Below are positions 25,977-35,969 of a DNA stretch of 64,000 nucleotides, in pieces (position 1 is the stretch's first letter; each line of letters starts with the position of its first letter). A program made the translations under genes and the position numbers. The DNA is from Bacteroides sp. UBA7333 (lineage in GTDB: Bacteria > Bacteroidota > Bacteroidia > Bacteroidales > Bacteroidaceae), in NCBI GenBank assembly GCA_002471195.1, contig DKPN01000047.1, positions 72,293 through 136,292 of the forward strand. Direction: 5' to 3'. The notes under the pieces are model-generated. The model searched no databases and was not told the origin of the DNA. It saw nothing but the letters and a program-made list of their open reading frames with translations.

Positions 25977-26020
25977 ATTTCTAATAATAGATCTCAGTAA
26001 AACAATCTATTATTAGAAAT
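25977..26020 (-). terminator. Terminator of the TonB receptor gene, abutting the next start
   Basis: A perfect 16-bp stem (25977-25992 with 26005-26020) with a 12-base loop. On the minus strand it is followed by ATTTTTTT and then, within 15 bases, the start of the peroxidase-like gene. Confidence 0.85.
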
Positions 26021-26059
26021 ATAACAAATACAGAATGCGAATAGTTGAAGCGAATCTAG

Positions 26060-28480
26060 TTAAAAGCGACAACGCAACTCTACTCCCAACTGACGTGGAC
26101 GCCCTTTTTGCATAAAGCCATTCCCCATCGATTCAAAATAGAATGTTTGATAATCTTTGTCCAAGGCATTGCGCATCCAGAATGCAATAGCGCCTCTTCC
26201 TTTCTCAAATGATACACGACCATCTAATGTTCCGTAAAAAGATTGTTTCGCTAAATTACTTTCATTCCAGTAGATTTTGCCAGCAGCATTATAGTTTAAA
26301 TTAAACTGCACACGATCTAACCAATTGCATTTTTTGAATAGTTGCCATATATATTGACCACCTACACTTAAAGTATGTTGAGGTACAAATGGAACATAAT
26401 TGCCGGTGTAATCAATCTCTTCAAGTTTTCCGTTTAGTTTCTCATTCGTTGCATAATCGGTAAACGTAGCATGTGTATATCCATAATTTGCATGAACACT
26501 AAATCCATCGATAACAGCTGCACGAATTGAAATCTCAGCGCCATAACTACGGCTTTTTCCTGCATTCGTTGTGATACGTCCGAGTCCACTTTCAGCAAAT
26601 TTAGCCACTTGTTGGTTGCGTGTATCCATATAAAAACCAGCAATATCAGTTGCAATACGATTGTTTAAACAGTTGAAGCGTGCACCGACTTCATAGTTCC
26701 ATGTATATTCAGGCTTAAAAGTTGTAGCAGAAATAACATCAGGATCGGGACCTGCACCCGGTATTTTAGATAATATACCTTCAATAACTGACGGAGGCAT
26801 GCCTTGTGCATGTTCAAACACACCGGTAATAACCTCTTTAATTTGTCCTTTCATTCCGTTTTGCATACAAGTTTGAATCAAATCAGAGAACATTTGAACA
26901 TTGTAGCCTCCCGAACGATACCCTTTAGAAACAGTTGCATATACATTGCCTCCTTTTTTCCATTCATATTGTAATGCAAATTTGGGAAGCAATTGTAAGT
27001 AGTGATTATCAAATTTACCTTTCAACAAGGGTGACAGACTCAATTCTTTTTTAATAGGCATTGGAAACATTTTGCTTTCCATATTAAAAATATAGTCTAT
27101 CTGGCTAGCCGAATTATATGTCATCCATGTTTTTTCGTAATCAAGACGCAAACCAACGGTTGCAGTAAAGCCATCGATAATTCTGAATATGGATTGATGA
27201 AATAAAGCACCATTAAAAACAGGGGTATCAAAGTTGCCTGTAACATCCAACGGACGAGTAGTAATATCGACATTCATCGATGCCATAGGTCCCATATTGG
27301 GAATATTATTATTTATATTGTCTTCCAGCACCTCTTGCACACCTTGTCCTTTAAACTGTACGGGGCCATTGGTATTAAGCCATTGATAAAAGGCAAAAGC
27401 ACCTGTAGTCCATTCCCAACGCACACCCGGTTTCGATTTAAAAACAATCTCTTCTGATATGACATTTAGTTTTTGTTTTTGCTCAATATTAAAGATATCT
27501 CTTTCAGTGAAATCTTGATCAAGAAACATTCTATCTTTTAAATTCTGATATCCAGTTACCGCATTGAATACAAAGTTTTTTGCATTGTAAGCTACATTTA
27601 CATTTGCATTTAACATATTACGACGATATGAGCTTTCATCATTATAAGAAATCTTTCCTATTTTATCTTCACGTGGATCTGTTTCACCCTCTTTTAAGAA
27701 AACTCTTCCCGTATAGAAATAAGGATATCCTCCTTGTTTGCTGTATTCATAACTCACATTAAAATCTAACTTTAGATTATCGGATGGTAGATATATAGCA
27801 CGAACGCGTCCGCCACCACTATTTAACCAATCTACCTTTTTATTGAGCTCAGTATTTTTAAAAAAACCATTCGCATGTTCGAAATTACCGCCTACTGAAA
27901 ATGAAAAACGATCGGAGATACGATGATAATGTGTAAGTGAAGCATTATAGGTTCCATAGGTAGCTGCTCCCAATCGTATATCGGTGCCTTGATAGCTAAA
28001 AGGGCTTTTGGTATGTACCCTTATCAATCCGCCCATAGTATTACGACCATAAAGAGTAGCTTGCGGTCCACGAAGCACATCAATGCGTTCAATATCGGAA
28101 TAATTAAAATCGAAAGCAGATTTATCGATGTAGGGAACATTGTCGACGTAGAGCCCCACTGAAGGAGTATTAATTCGTGAACCTATGCCACGGATATAGA
28201 TAGCCGAAGTTAATTTTGATCCATAATCGGGGATATAAATACTAGGAACCAATGTACTTAAACTATGGATTGATTTTACCTGATTGGCCTGCATGTCTTT
28301 TTGAGAAAGAAGAGTAACCGCCGATGGAAGTTCACGCATTTTTCTATTTTCTTTAGGAGTACCAATCACAAGAGTCTCCTCTACATCGACCATTTTAATG
28401 GAGTCTTTTGGTGCCCCATCAGCACACAACACGCTAATATTCAACAGAATGAACAAGAATAAAATAGTAGCCTTTTTCAT
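26060..28480 (-). CDS. TonB-dependent outer-membrane receptor
   Basis: 806 residues. A signal peptide (ILFLFILLNISVLCADG) precedes a TonB-box-like segment (EETLVIGTPKE). The plug domain follows (about 50-160; VPSIYIPDYGSKLTSAIYIR, IERIDVLRGPQATLYGRNTM), then a 22-strand-type barrel ending in an aromatic residue (GVELRCRF). No carboxypeptidase-like N-terminal domain is present and there is no SusD neighbour, so it belongs to the siderophore/cobalamin/heme-type receptors and not the SusC glycan transporters. The substrate is not evident. A LuxR-type regulator lies about 200 bases upstream on the same strand and may control it. Confidence 0.9.
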   Translation of the reverse strand: MKKATILFLFILLNISVLCADGAPKDSIKMVDVEETLVIGTPKENRKMRELPSAVTLLSQKDMQANQVKSIHSLSTLVPSIYIPDYGSKLTSAIYIRGIGSRINTPSVGLYVDNVPYIDKSAFDFNYSDIERIDVLRGPQATLYGRNTMGGLIRVHTKSPFSYQGTDIRLGAATYGTYNASLTHYHRISDRFSFSVGGNFEHANGFFKNTELNKKVDWLNSGGGRVRAIYLPSDNLKLDFNVSYEYSKQGGYPYFYTGRVFLKEGETDPREDKIGKISYNDESSYRRNMLNANVNVAYNAKNFVFNAVTGYQNLKDRMFLDQDFTERDIFNIEQKQKLNVISEEIVFKSKPGVRWEWTTGAFAFYQWLNTNGPVQFKGQGVQEVLEDNINNNIPNMGPMASMNVDITTRPLDVTGNFDTPVFNGALFHQSIFRIIDGFTATVGLRLDYEKTWMTYNSASQIDYIFNMESKMFPMPIKKELSLSPLLKGKFDNHYLQLLPKFALQYEWKKGGNVYATVSKGYRSGGYNVQMFSDLIQTCMQNGMKGQIKEVITGVFEHAQGMPPSVIEGILSKIPGAGPDPDVISATTFKPEYTWNYEVGARFNCLNNRIATDIAGFYMDTRNQQVAKFAESGLGRITTNAGKSRSYGAEISIRAAVIDGFSVHANYGYTHATFTDYATNEKLNGKLEEIDYTGNYVPFVPQHTLSVGGQYIWQLFKKCNWLDRVQFNLNYNAAGKIYWNESNLAKQSFYGTLDGRVSFEKGRGAIAFWMRNALDKDYQTFYFESMGNGFMQKGRPRQLGVELRCRF

Positions 28481-28676
28481 ATTTATTATTTTTTTTGCAA
28501 AGTAAGATTAATTAAAAAGGAAAATCAATCCTCATTTATTAGGATTTATCTTGGTTTTCATTCGTATTTCATCTGTATTTCTACAATTTACTTCAAAAAA
28601 CAATTATTTTATAAAACGGAATTTTACGTCTTTATGTTCGTTTTGTTTAAATTAAAATAAATTCAACAATTTGCAT

Positions 28677-29276
28677 TTATATACGATCGGCCTCAACGTA
28701 ACCATTCATCACCGCATAAATGGTAAGGCCCGAAACTGATTTAATCCCTAATTTATCGGTTATATTTTTCCGATGTGTAATAACTGTCGTTAAGCTAATA
28801 TTAAGTTTATCGGCTATCTCTTTATTGATTAACCCTTTGGTAATTTGCACCAAGACATCTATTTCTCTGGCCGAAAGATTATGTTCAAATAGATGTTTTG
28901 GGGGCAATGCCTCAGGAGGATTTCCTTTATGATGAGCATGCTGATGCAAGCGAAGGATAGATTTGATGAGCATATCTTTCGATTGATAAATATTAAGCAT
29001 CGTTACTCCCGAAAGTTGCAAAGCTTGCCCTTCTCCCCCCATTACAATTGTTTTCTTCTTTCTATCCAAGAAAAAAGAGGTATGTTCCATATAGAAATGA
29101 GACGATACGAAATAGTGCGCATACATATCGGGTGTATCATCAATTAATTCGGAGAAAGTAGAAAACGTACGTATGACAGCCATCGGTATAATATCGTTTA
29201 ACACGCTTTGCAGTCCAATGGCACTCAACGTGTTCGCATCTATTATGGCTATTTCGGGTGCATGATGCATCATCAT
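28677..29276 (-). CDS. LuxR/NarL-type transcriptional regulator with degenerate receiver domain
   Basis: 199 residues. The C terminus (about 134-192) is a clear LuxR helix-turn-helix: LSAREIDVLVQITKGLINKE, then NISLTTVITHRKNITDKL. The N-terminal part keeps the outline of a response-regulator receiver (IAIIDANTLSAIGLQSVL), but the acidic pair is reduced to one Asp13. The segment where the phosphorylated Asp should lie (MYAHYFVSSHFYMEHTSFF) has no Asp, and the usual conserved Lys context is altered. It is therefore probably not controlled by phosphorylation. No histidine kinase is adjacent; the TonB receptor gene downstream is the likely target. Confidence 0.85.
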   Translation of the reverse strand: MMMHHAPEIAIIDANTLSAIGLQSVLNDIIPMAVIRTFSTFSELIDDTPDMYAHYFVSSHFYMEHTSFFLDRKKKTIVMGGEGQALQLSGVTMLNIYQSKDMLIKSILRLHQHAHHKGNPPEALPPKHLFEHNLSAREIDVLVQITKGLINKEIADKLNISLTTVITHRKNITDKLGIKSVSGLTIYAVMNGYVEADRI

Positions 29277-29384
29277 TATATTAAATTTTAATCGTATTTT
29301 CTATTCTATCAATACATCCAAAACTACGAATCGGATGTATTGATAATCACATCATAATAGTATAATATCTGAGTTCGAACTATA

Positions 29385-30980
29385 TTAACGATGCAAATAA
29401 GCAGCTAAAGCTTCGGCACATCGCTCTCCATCCACTCCAGCAGAGACAATTCCACCCGCATAACCGGCTCCTTCTCCGCAAGGAAACAATCCTTTTATTG
29501 CCACATGTTGCAACGTATCTCTATCGCGTACAATACGAATAGGAGCTGAGGTACGTGTTTCGACACCTATCATAGTAGCTTCATTGGTCAAAAAGCCTCG
29601 GCTCATTTTACCAAAATTTTGGAATCCCTGCGATAAACGATTATTAATAAACGATGGCATCCAAAAGTGAAGCGGCGATGAGATTAACCCTGGAGTATAA
29701 GACGATTCGGCAAGATCGAAACTAAGTTTTTTGCGTGTAAAATCAAGCATTCGTTGCGCCGGAGCAGTTTGAGAACAACCACCTTGTTGCCAACATTGTT
29801 TTTCGAGGGCTTCCTGAAAGTACATCATTCGCAACACTTCTATATTATTAGATGCGTCATCCATTGATACATCAATTTTCATCGATGCATCGTTTAAGTC
29901 TTCGGGTTGAATTTCGACAACCATTCCCGAATTACTCCAACGAGAGCCACGATTCGAAGATGACATTCCATTTACAACCACCTCTTGTGGCGCACTGGCA
30001 GCAGGAACCACTACCCCACCCGGACACATACAAAAACTATATACGCCTCTGTTCTCGACTTGTGTTACAAAGCTATATTCTGCTGCCGGAAGATATTTTC
30101 CTCTTCCGTCTCTATTGTGGTACTGAATTTGATCGATCAGATGAGCCGGATGTTCAAGTCGCACGCCCACGGCAATACCTTTGGCTTCTAATGTTACATT
30201 ATTTTGTGCCAACCAACGATAAACATCACGAGCAGAATGTCCGGTAGCCAATATTACGGGCCCCAAAAAGGTTTGTCCGGTATTAGTTTCAATACCCTTT
30301 ACTTCACTATTCGATATAATCAAAGCATCCATTCGAGTTTCAAAATGCACTTCACCCCCGCATTGAATGATGGTATTACGCATATTTTCAATCACACGTG
30401 GCAATTTATCAGTTCCGATGTGCGGATGAGCATCTACCAAAATAGAAGTAGAGGCTCCATGCTGACAAAATACATTTAATATTTTATCAATATTACCCCG
30501 TTTTTTGCTGCGAGTATATAGTTTACCATCTGAGTAAGCACCTGCACCTCCTTCGCCGAAACTATAATTTGACTCTGGATTGACAGCGTGTTCGCGACTG
30601 ATTGCTGCTAAATCTTTTTTTCTATCCCTCACATTTTTACCTCGTTCAACTACAATAGGTCGATAGCCCAATTCTATTAAACGCAAAGCGGCAAACAAAC
30701 CTCCAGGGCCTGCTCCTACTACAATGGCTTGCGGCTGTTCATCCACTTGCGGATAAATTACAGTTTGGAATTCTTCATCCGAAGGTATTTCGTTGATATA
30801 CACACGAACCTTGAGATTGATGAAAATAGTGCGTTGGCGAGCATCAATACTACGTTTTAAAACGCGTATAGTATTGACTTTTTTGCTATCAACGCCTTTC
30901 TCATCGACTAGATAAGAAATGATAGCCTGTTCGTTGGCTGCAGTTTGAGGTAAAACTCGTATTTGAAATTCTTGAATCAT
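29385..30980 (-). CDS. FAD-dependent oxidoreductase (COG2509-type)
   Basis: 531 residues, cytoplasmic. An N-terminal segment of about 85 residues precedes a dinucleotide-binding motif (AIVVGAGPGGLFAALRLIEL) with an acidic end to the second strand (IVVERG). Further signatures are SNYSFGEGGAGAYSDGKLYT, VILATGHSARDVY and the C-terminal LFPCGEGAGYAGGIVSAGVD, all typical of the uncharacterised FAD-dependent dehydrogenase family COG2509. The reaction is unknown. It shares its strand with radA, whose stop lies 20 bases downstream of... the upstream side (31001), so the pair is probably one transcript with radA first. Confidence 0.88.
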   Translation of the reverse strand: MIQEFQIRVLPQTAANEQAIISYLVDEKGVDSKKVNTIRVLKRSIDARQRTIFINLKVRVYINEIPSDEEFQTVIYPQVDEQPQAIVVGAGPGGLFAALRLIELGYRPIVVERGKNVRDRKKDLAAISREHAVNPESNYSFGEGGAGAYSDGKLYTRSKKRGNIDKILNVFCQHGASTSILVDAHPHIGTDKLPRVIENMRNTIIQCGGEVHFETRMDALIISNSEVKGIETNTGQTFLGPVILATGHSARDVYRWLAQNNVTLEAKGIAVGVRLEHPAHLIDQIQYHNRDGRGKYLPAAEYSFVTQVENRGVYSFCMCPGGVVVPAASAPQEVVVNGMSSSNRGSRWSNSGMVVEIQPEDLNDASMKIDVSMDDASNNIEVLRMMYFQEALEKQCWQQGGCSQTAPAQRMLDFTRKKLSFDLAESSYTPGLISSPLHFWMPSFINNRLSQGFQNFGKMSRGFLTNEATMIGVETRTSAPIRIVRDRDTLQHVAIKGLFPCGEGAGYAGGIVSAGVDGERCAEALAAYLHR

Positions 30981-31000
30981 CTTGAAGTTAAAGTTATGGG

Positions 31001-32368
31001 TTATCCAAAAAGAGCACGAAATGCCTCTTCCACTTTTCTAACCGGTATCAATTCTATTTTTATATTCTTTGTATTTAGCCCTTGCATATTGTATTTAGGA
31101 AGTATAAATCGTTTGAAGCCTAGTTTTTCGGCTTCACCGATGCGTTGCTCTATACGATTAACAGGACGTATTTCGCCCGATAAGCCTACCTCACCTGCCA
31201 GACAAACATCCGAATCGATTTCGGTATCCATGTTTGAAGATAAAATAGCACTTATCACAGCCAAGTCGATAGCCGGATCGTTTACCTTCAAACCACCGGC
31301 TATATTGAGAAAAACATCTTTCTGACCTAATTTGAATCCTACTCTTTTTTCTAATACAGCCAACAGCATGTTCATTCGTCTGATATCAAAACCCGTGGCC
31401 GAACGTTGAGGATTGCCATATACTGCCGAACTTACCAAAGCTTGCGTTTCTATTAAGAACGGACGCACTCCCTCGATAGCCGAAGCTATGGCTATACCAC
31501 TCATCCCTTCATGATCTTGCGATAATAGTAGTTCGGAAGGATTGCTGACTTGACGTAAGCCATCTTGCCGCATCTCATAAATGCCCAATTCGGAGGTACT
31601 ACCAAAACGATTTTTAATGCTACGCAAAATTCGATACATGTAATGCTGATCACCTTCGAATTGAAGAACTGTATCGACAATATGCTCTAACACCTTTGGT
31701 CCCGCTATGCTACCCTCTTTATTGATATGCCCTATCAATAGCACCGGCGTATGTGTTTCTTTGGCAAACCGTAAAATAGAAGCCGAACATTCGCGCACCT
31801 GCGTTACGCTACCCGGCGATGATTCTACGTTTTCAGTCGAAATCGTTTGAATAGAGTCAATTATCACCAAATCGGGTTGGGTATTTTTCACATGAACATA
31901 AATTTGCTCCAGAGAAGTTTCGCACACAATCAGGCAGTCGGATGCAGTATGAGAAATACGATCTGCTCGAAGTTTTAATTGACGTGTACTCTCCTCTCCC
32001 GAGATATAAAGAATTCGCTTATTAGGAATTCGCAACACGGTTTGCAATACCAAAGTCGATTTACCGATGCCCGGTTCACCACCAATCAAGACCAGTGATC
32101 CCGGAACTAAACCGCCTCCTAAGACTCGATTCAACTCTTCATCGAATAAGTCGATACGTGGTTCGTCATCAACGGCAATATCATGTATGGTCACCGGCTT
32201 TGCCTTAGAAAACTCAATGCCCGAAACATGTCGCCGATTGACCGGTTCTTTACGTACTATTTCTTCAACAAAAGTATTCCATTCGCCGCATGCAGGGCAT
32301 TTACCTTGCCACTTGGGTGAATCTTGTCCGCAGTTACTACATACGTAGACGGTTTTCTCTTTAGCCAT
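31001..32368 (-). CDS. radA: DNA repair protein RadA
   Basis: 455 residues. RadA is a RecA-like ATPase that drives branch migration of recombination intermediates. The N-terminal C4 zinc finger is intact (CSNCGQDSPKW, CPACGEW). Walker A is GEPGIGKST at about residues 97-105, the RadA-specific KNRFGS motif is present, and the C-terminal Lon-protease-like domain (LAVISAILSSNMDTEIDSDV, LAGEVGLSGEIRPV) is complete. Length fits the family. It lies 20 bases upstream of the FAD oxidoreductase gene on the same strand; co-transcription is likely but a functional link is not obvious. Confidence 0.97.
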   Translation of the reverse strand: MAKEKTVYVCSNCGQDSPKWQGKCPACGEWNTFVEEIVRKEPVNRRHVSGIEFSKAKPVTIHDIAVDDEPRIDLFDEELNRVLGGGLVPGSLVLIGGEPGIGKSTLVLQTVLRIPNKRILYISGEESTRQLKLRADRISHTASDCLIVCETSLEQIYVHVKNTQPDLVIIDSIQTISTENVESSPGSVTQVRECSASILRFAKETHTPVLLIGHINKEGSIAGPKVLEHIVDTVLQFEGDQHYMYRILRSIKNRFGSTSELGIYEMRQDGLRQVSNPSELLLSQDHEGMSGIAIASAIEGVRPFLIETQALVSSAVYGNPQRSATGFDIRRMNMLLAVLEKRVGFKLGQKDVFLNIAGGLKVNDPAIDLAVISAILSSNMDTEIDSDVCLAGEVGLSGEIRPVNRIEQRIGEAEKLGFKRFILPKYNMQGLNTKNIKIELIPVRKVEEAFRALFG

Positions 32369-32644
32369 TCTTATATTTATCCGAATTATAAATCATACAA
32401 AAATAGGGAAAATAGAGCTATGTTCTATATAAACTATTATAAAATAAGCCATCGTGCACTTTATTATTTCATAAAATAACAGTATAAATATTTGTATCTT
32501 ATCATCAAATAGAGTTCCTTTACACATTAAATTTGGTCTTCTCTTATCTAGCAAGATGTAAAGATTTACTCAACGGTATAAGCCCAACATTACCATTCAG
32601 TTACACAAATATTAAAAGAGATTGATATTATAAGTCATTTCATC

Positions 32645-34600
32645 ATGAAAGTAATCATTATTAGTTTATTCGTTTTTATTTTTTCTTTTACTCTATCAGC
32701 AAACAACGATACGATTTCTGAAAAAATAGAGGCTTATAAAAATAAAATTAAGGCATCCATTAATGATAGCTCCACCTGTCATATTATCGATTCGCTTTTC
32801 TACTGTTTTAATCAAGACACTCCTTTAGAAACCATCAACGAAGCGAATGAACTTAAATATAATTATCATTACGCACAACGCGATACTCAAAATATGTTGG
32901 ATGCTGCGCAAGCATGTATTGAGTTTTATGATGAAAACAATCTTATCAACGACAAGCTCAAGTTATGGAACGAAGTGATTGTATATAAGATGTCTATATT
33001 CAAAGATTTAATACCCATTTTAGATGAACTCAAAGAGTATCAAGACCTAGCATTGCAAACCAACAATGATATCGGTATTATGAATAGCTACTTTAATACC
33101 GGGCGATGCTATTATACATGGTGCGATTATTTCACGGCTTTTTATCATTTTAAAAAGGCGCTAGAGTTTGGAGAAAAGAAAAATCTAAATATATCTTACA
33201 AAGATTATCATAATGCAGCTGCTTGTGCACGATTGGCAGGCGAAAACAAATACAGTACAGCATGGCAAAAAAGAGCATTCAATGTCTACCAAAACAGATC
33301 GGAAAATAAAAATGAAACATTAATATTCATTGCCGGATTATTAAGAAACTACATCGCCGACCGTGAAACCTACAGTGATGCTTTGATTGAAGCTACATTC
33401 GATTCACTACAGGTTGAAAAGAATAAATTTCCGTTTTTAAGAGGTTATCATGAAAGAAGATACAATGACGCGATGCTAGCTTATTATATGGATTATAAAA
33501 ACAATCCCTATAAATCATTATCATATATCTATGATGGGAGTTCGTATATCACTTCACTCAGTAAGGCCAAGCTATACGAAGCATTAGATATGTACCAACC
33601 GGCAGCCGATAATTATAAAAAAGCATATCAGTCAATAAAAGAGATCCAAGAAAGGCAAATTGGGTATACACTCGAAAAATATATTGAGCGATATGATTAT
33701 GATAAGATGAAAAACGAAAAAGACAAGTTACTTCTGACCAATGCCAATATTGAATTAGAAAAACTGACCATACAAAACCAACTCACAAAACAACGAACCA
33801 TTGGTCTGATTCTCATTTTTCTTTTGATTACAATATCGCTCATCATATATTATCGAACTCATATTAAGAAGCACCAATTGAAAGAGATTCTATTGAAACA
33901 AGAGAAGGAAAAGGCTGAGAAAGCAGAATATATTAAAAGTCTTTTTCTACAGAATATGAGTCACGAAATACGTACACCACTAAATGCCATTGTGGGATTC
34001 AACGATTTGCTAAACGGCGGTTACACAAATGAAATTGATCCAACAGAAAGAATCGATATGGTAAATATGATTAAAACAAACGTTGAACTGTTGCAAACTT
34101 TGGTGAATGATGTATTGGATATATCAAAGTTCGAAAGTGGAACCTATAAAATAGATTTAATAGATGTCAATGTAGAGCAGTTGTGCAAAACTGTTATTGA
34201 AAGCATTAGGTGTAAAGTAGCCCCTGGCGTTGAACTAATATTGAAATGCACACCACCCAATTTTATTGTTAGAACCGATGCACAACGCTTGCAACAAGTG
34301 ATTAGCAACTTTCTGTCGAATGCCTGCAAGTATACTACAGATGGTTACATCGAATTAGAATATAGGATCATAGAACAGAGTATTATGATTTCGGTGACCG
34401 ATACGGGCATTGGTATTCAACCCGAAGAGATGGAAACCATATTTCAGCGCTTTAAAATGCTAAATAAAAACATCAAGGGTACCGGTTTGGGATTGCATAT
34501 TTGCCAACTAATAGCCCAACTTTTAAAAGGGAACGTTTATGTAGATAGAAGCTATACCCAAGGAGCTCGGTTTGTACTAGAAATTCCCATCGATTATTGA
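32645..34600 (+). CDS. Tetratricopeptide-repeat sensor histidine kinase
   Basis: 651 residues. A signal sequence (IIISLFVFIFSFTLSAN) leads a periplasmic helical region of about 350 residues with TPR-like pairs (YFNTGRCYYTWCDYFTAFYH, YQPAADNYKKAYQSIKEI). A membrane segment follows (about 385-402, LILIFLLITISLIIYY), then a coiled coil. The HisKA domain has the phosphate-accepting His440 in NMSHEIRTPLNAI. The ATPase domain has N (NFLSNACKYT), G1 (DTGIGI) and G2 (GTGLGLHIC) boxes. It lacks a receiver or output domain and no response regulator gene is adjacent, so its partner must be encoded elsewhere. The signal sensed is unknown. Confidence 0.93.
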   Translation: MKVIIISLFVFIFSFTLSANNDTISEKIEAYKNKIKASINDSSTCHIIDSLFYCFNQDTPLETINEANELKYNYHYAQRDTQNMLDAAQACIEFYDENNLINDKLKLWNEVIVYKMSIFKDLIPILDELKEYQDLALQTNNDIGIMNSYFNTGRCYYTWCDYFTAFYHFKKALEFGEKKNLNISYKDYHNAAACARLAGENKYSTAWQKRAFNVYQNRSENKNETLIFIAGLLRNYIADRETYSDALIEATFDSLQVEKNKFPFLRGYHERRYNDAMLAYYMDYKNNPYKSLSYIYDGSSYITSLSKAKLYEALDMYQPAADNYKKAYQSIKEIQERQIGYTLEKYIERYDYDKMKNEKDKLLLTNANIELEKLTIQNQLTKQRTIGLILIFLLITISLIIYYRTHIKKHQLKEILLKQEKEKAEKAEYIKSLFLQNMSHEIRTPLNAIVGFNDLLNGGYTNEIDPTERIDMVNMIKTNVELLQTLVNDVLDISKFESGTYKIDLIDVNVEQLCKTVIESIRCKVAPGVELILKCTPPNFIVRTDAQRLQQVISNFLSNACKYTTDGYIELEYRIIEQSIMISVTDTGIGIQPEEMETIFQRFKMLNKNIKGTGLGLHICQLIAQLLKGNVYVDRSYTQGARFVLEIPIDY

Positions 34601-34635
34601 TTTTATAAACCTTTACAATGAAGGAGATAGATATC

Positions 34636-34679
34636 AACAAAGTCCGTATTAATTGTCAACAACTAATACGGACTTTGTT
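34636..34679 (+). terminator. Hairpin terminator after the histidine kinase gene
   Basis: A perfect 16-bp stem (34636-34651 with 34664-34679) and a 12-base loop, between convergent genes. There is no long T run on the plus strand, so efficiency is uncertain. Confidence 0.75.
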
Positions 34680-34751
34680 ATGAGTATAAAAAGTAAAGAT
34701 CGACATGCCCTAAATCATATTGAGACATGAAATTAGTTACTTGATAAACGA

Positions 34752-35798
34752 TTAATTAATGGTTATTTCGCCGGCTATCGACTGCACCATTAATGAGCGA
34801 ACTTTATCGGCACCGTAACCATGCCCTAAAAGGAACATTAATTTAGTTACCGCCGATTCGGTAGTGCTATCATAACCACAGATAATGCCCGATTCCAGCA
34901 TATGAATACCCGTTTCGTAACGCTCCATTTCTACAGTTCCGGCATTACATTGAGTCACATTGACAATTACGATTCCACGTTGCGAAGCTTCCTTTAATAA
35001 ACGTAAAAACCATTTTCTTTGTGGTCCGTTGCCCGAACCATAGGTTTCAATAACTACCGCTTGCAAACCATCAATAGCCAAAGTAGCAGCAACTACATTT
35101 TCATGAATACCTGGAAATAGTTTTAATATTGCAATATTGGTATTCAACAAATAATGAGGTTTCAGCGGTCGACAATAATCAGCTTTATGAATCACAGCTT
35201 TATTATATTTGATATGGATTCCGGCTTTTGCCAATACAGGATAGTTGAATGAACGAAAAGCATTAAAATTTTCAGCATTCATTTTAGTGGTTCGATTGCC
35301 TCGCATTAAATGATTCTCGAAAAAGATACAAACTTCAGGTACTATAGGATAATCATTTTCATCGACGGCTGCTGCAATTTCGATGCTCGTCATTAAATTT
35401 TCTTTCCCATCGGTGCGAAGTACTCCAATTGGAAGTTGAGATCCGGTGAGTATAACAGGCTTAGCCAAATTTTCTAACATAAAACTTAGAGCCGAAGCCG
35501 TAAAGGCCATTGTATCGGTGCCATGTAGAATAACAAAACCATTGTAGTGATCATAGTTATCTTCGATAATATGAACCATTTTACACCATGCAGCTGGGTC
35601 CATATCCGACGAATCGATAGGAGGATCAAATTGCATTGAATCAATATTGCAGTTGGTTTTTGCTAGTTCGGGCACATGTTTTTGAAGTTGCTCATAGTTA
35701 AAATTCTCGAGAGCACCTGTTTCTGAGTTTTCAATCATCCCGATTGTCCCACCGGTATATATTAGCAAAACGGAAGTTTTTTTCAAGTTTTCAGGCAT
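34752..35798 (-). CDS. ansA: Type I L-asparaginase
   Basis: Hydrolyses asparagine to aspartate and ammonia. About 348 residues from the ATG at 35798 (MPENLKKTS); an upstream in-frame ATG at 35852 would add a hydrophobic stretch that the family lacks. Both catalytic threonine motifs are present: LLIYTGGTIGM near the N terminus and HGTDTMAFTASALSF further on. PVILTGSQLPIGVLRTD and the C-terminal VTKLMFLLGHG are also typical of type I enzymes. No signal peptide from this start, so cytoplasmic. It is convergent with the histidine kinase gene and divergent from the threonine operon, which also draws on aspartate. Confidence 0.92.
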   Translation of the reverse strand: MPENLKKTSVLLIYTGGTIGMIENSETGALENFNYEQLQKHVPELAKTNCNIDSMQFDPPIDSSDMDPAAWCKMVHIIEDNYDHYNGFVILHGTDTMAFTASALSFMLENLAKPVILTGSQLPIGVLRTDGKENLMTSIEIAAAVDENDYPIVPEVCIFFENHLMRGNRTTKMNAENFNAFRSFNYPVLAKAGIHIKYNKAVIHKADYCRPLKPHYLLNTNIAILKLFPGIHENVVAATLAIDGLQAVVIETYGSGNGPQRKWFLRLLKEASQRGIVIVNVTQCNAGTVEMERYETGIHMLESGIICGYDSTTESAVTKLMFLLGHGYGADKVRSLMVQSIAGEITIN

Positions 35799-35955
35799 AA
35801 TATCTATATTACAATACACAAATATAGCATTAAAACAAAATAAAACTAACATTTTGACACAAAAGATTTAACTCATTATCGTTCATAATATTTTACAAAT
35901 TATCTTTTTATTATAATTTTGGGCTTAAAAGTGATAGATTGAATATTTTTATTGT

Positions 35956-35963
35956 TATTTTTG
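35956..35963 (+). promoter_or_regulatory. Putative promoter -7 element of the threonine operon
   Basis: TATTTTTG fits TAnnTTTG. It predicts a transcript start near 35970 and so a leader of about 220 bases before thrA. Confidence 0.5.
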
Positions 35964-35969
35964 CTTCAT

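Noticed and set aside
29852..30247. 131-codon open frame opposite the FAD oxidoreductase gene
   Set aside because: Antisense to a conserved gene, cysteine- and histidine-rich without any known pattern, no start signal.
35799..35852. A longer asparaginase starting at 35852
   Set aside because: The extra residues are hydrophobic and unlike the cytoplasmic type I family; the ATG at 35798 gives the usual start just before the IYTGGTIG motif.
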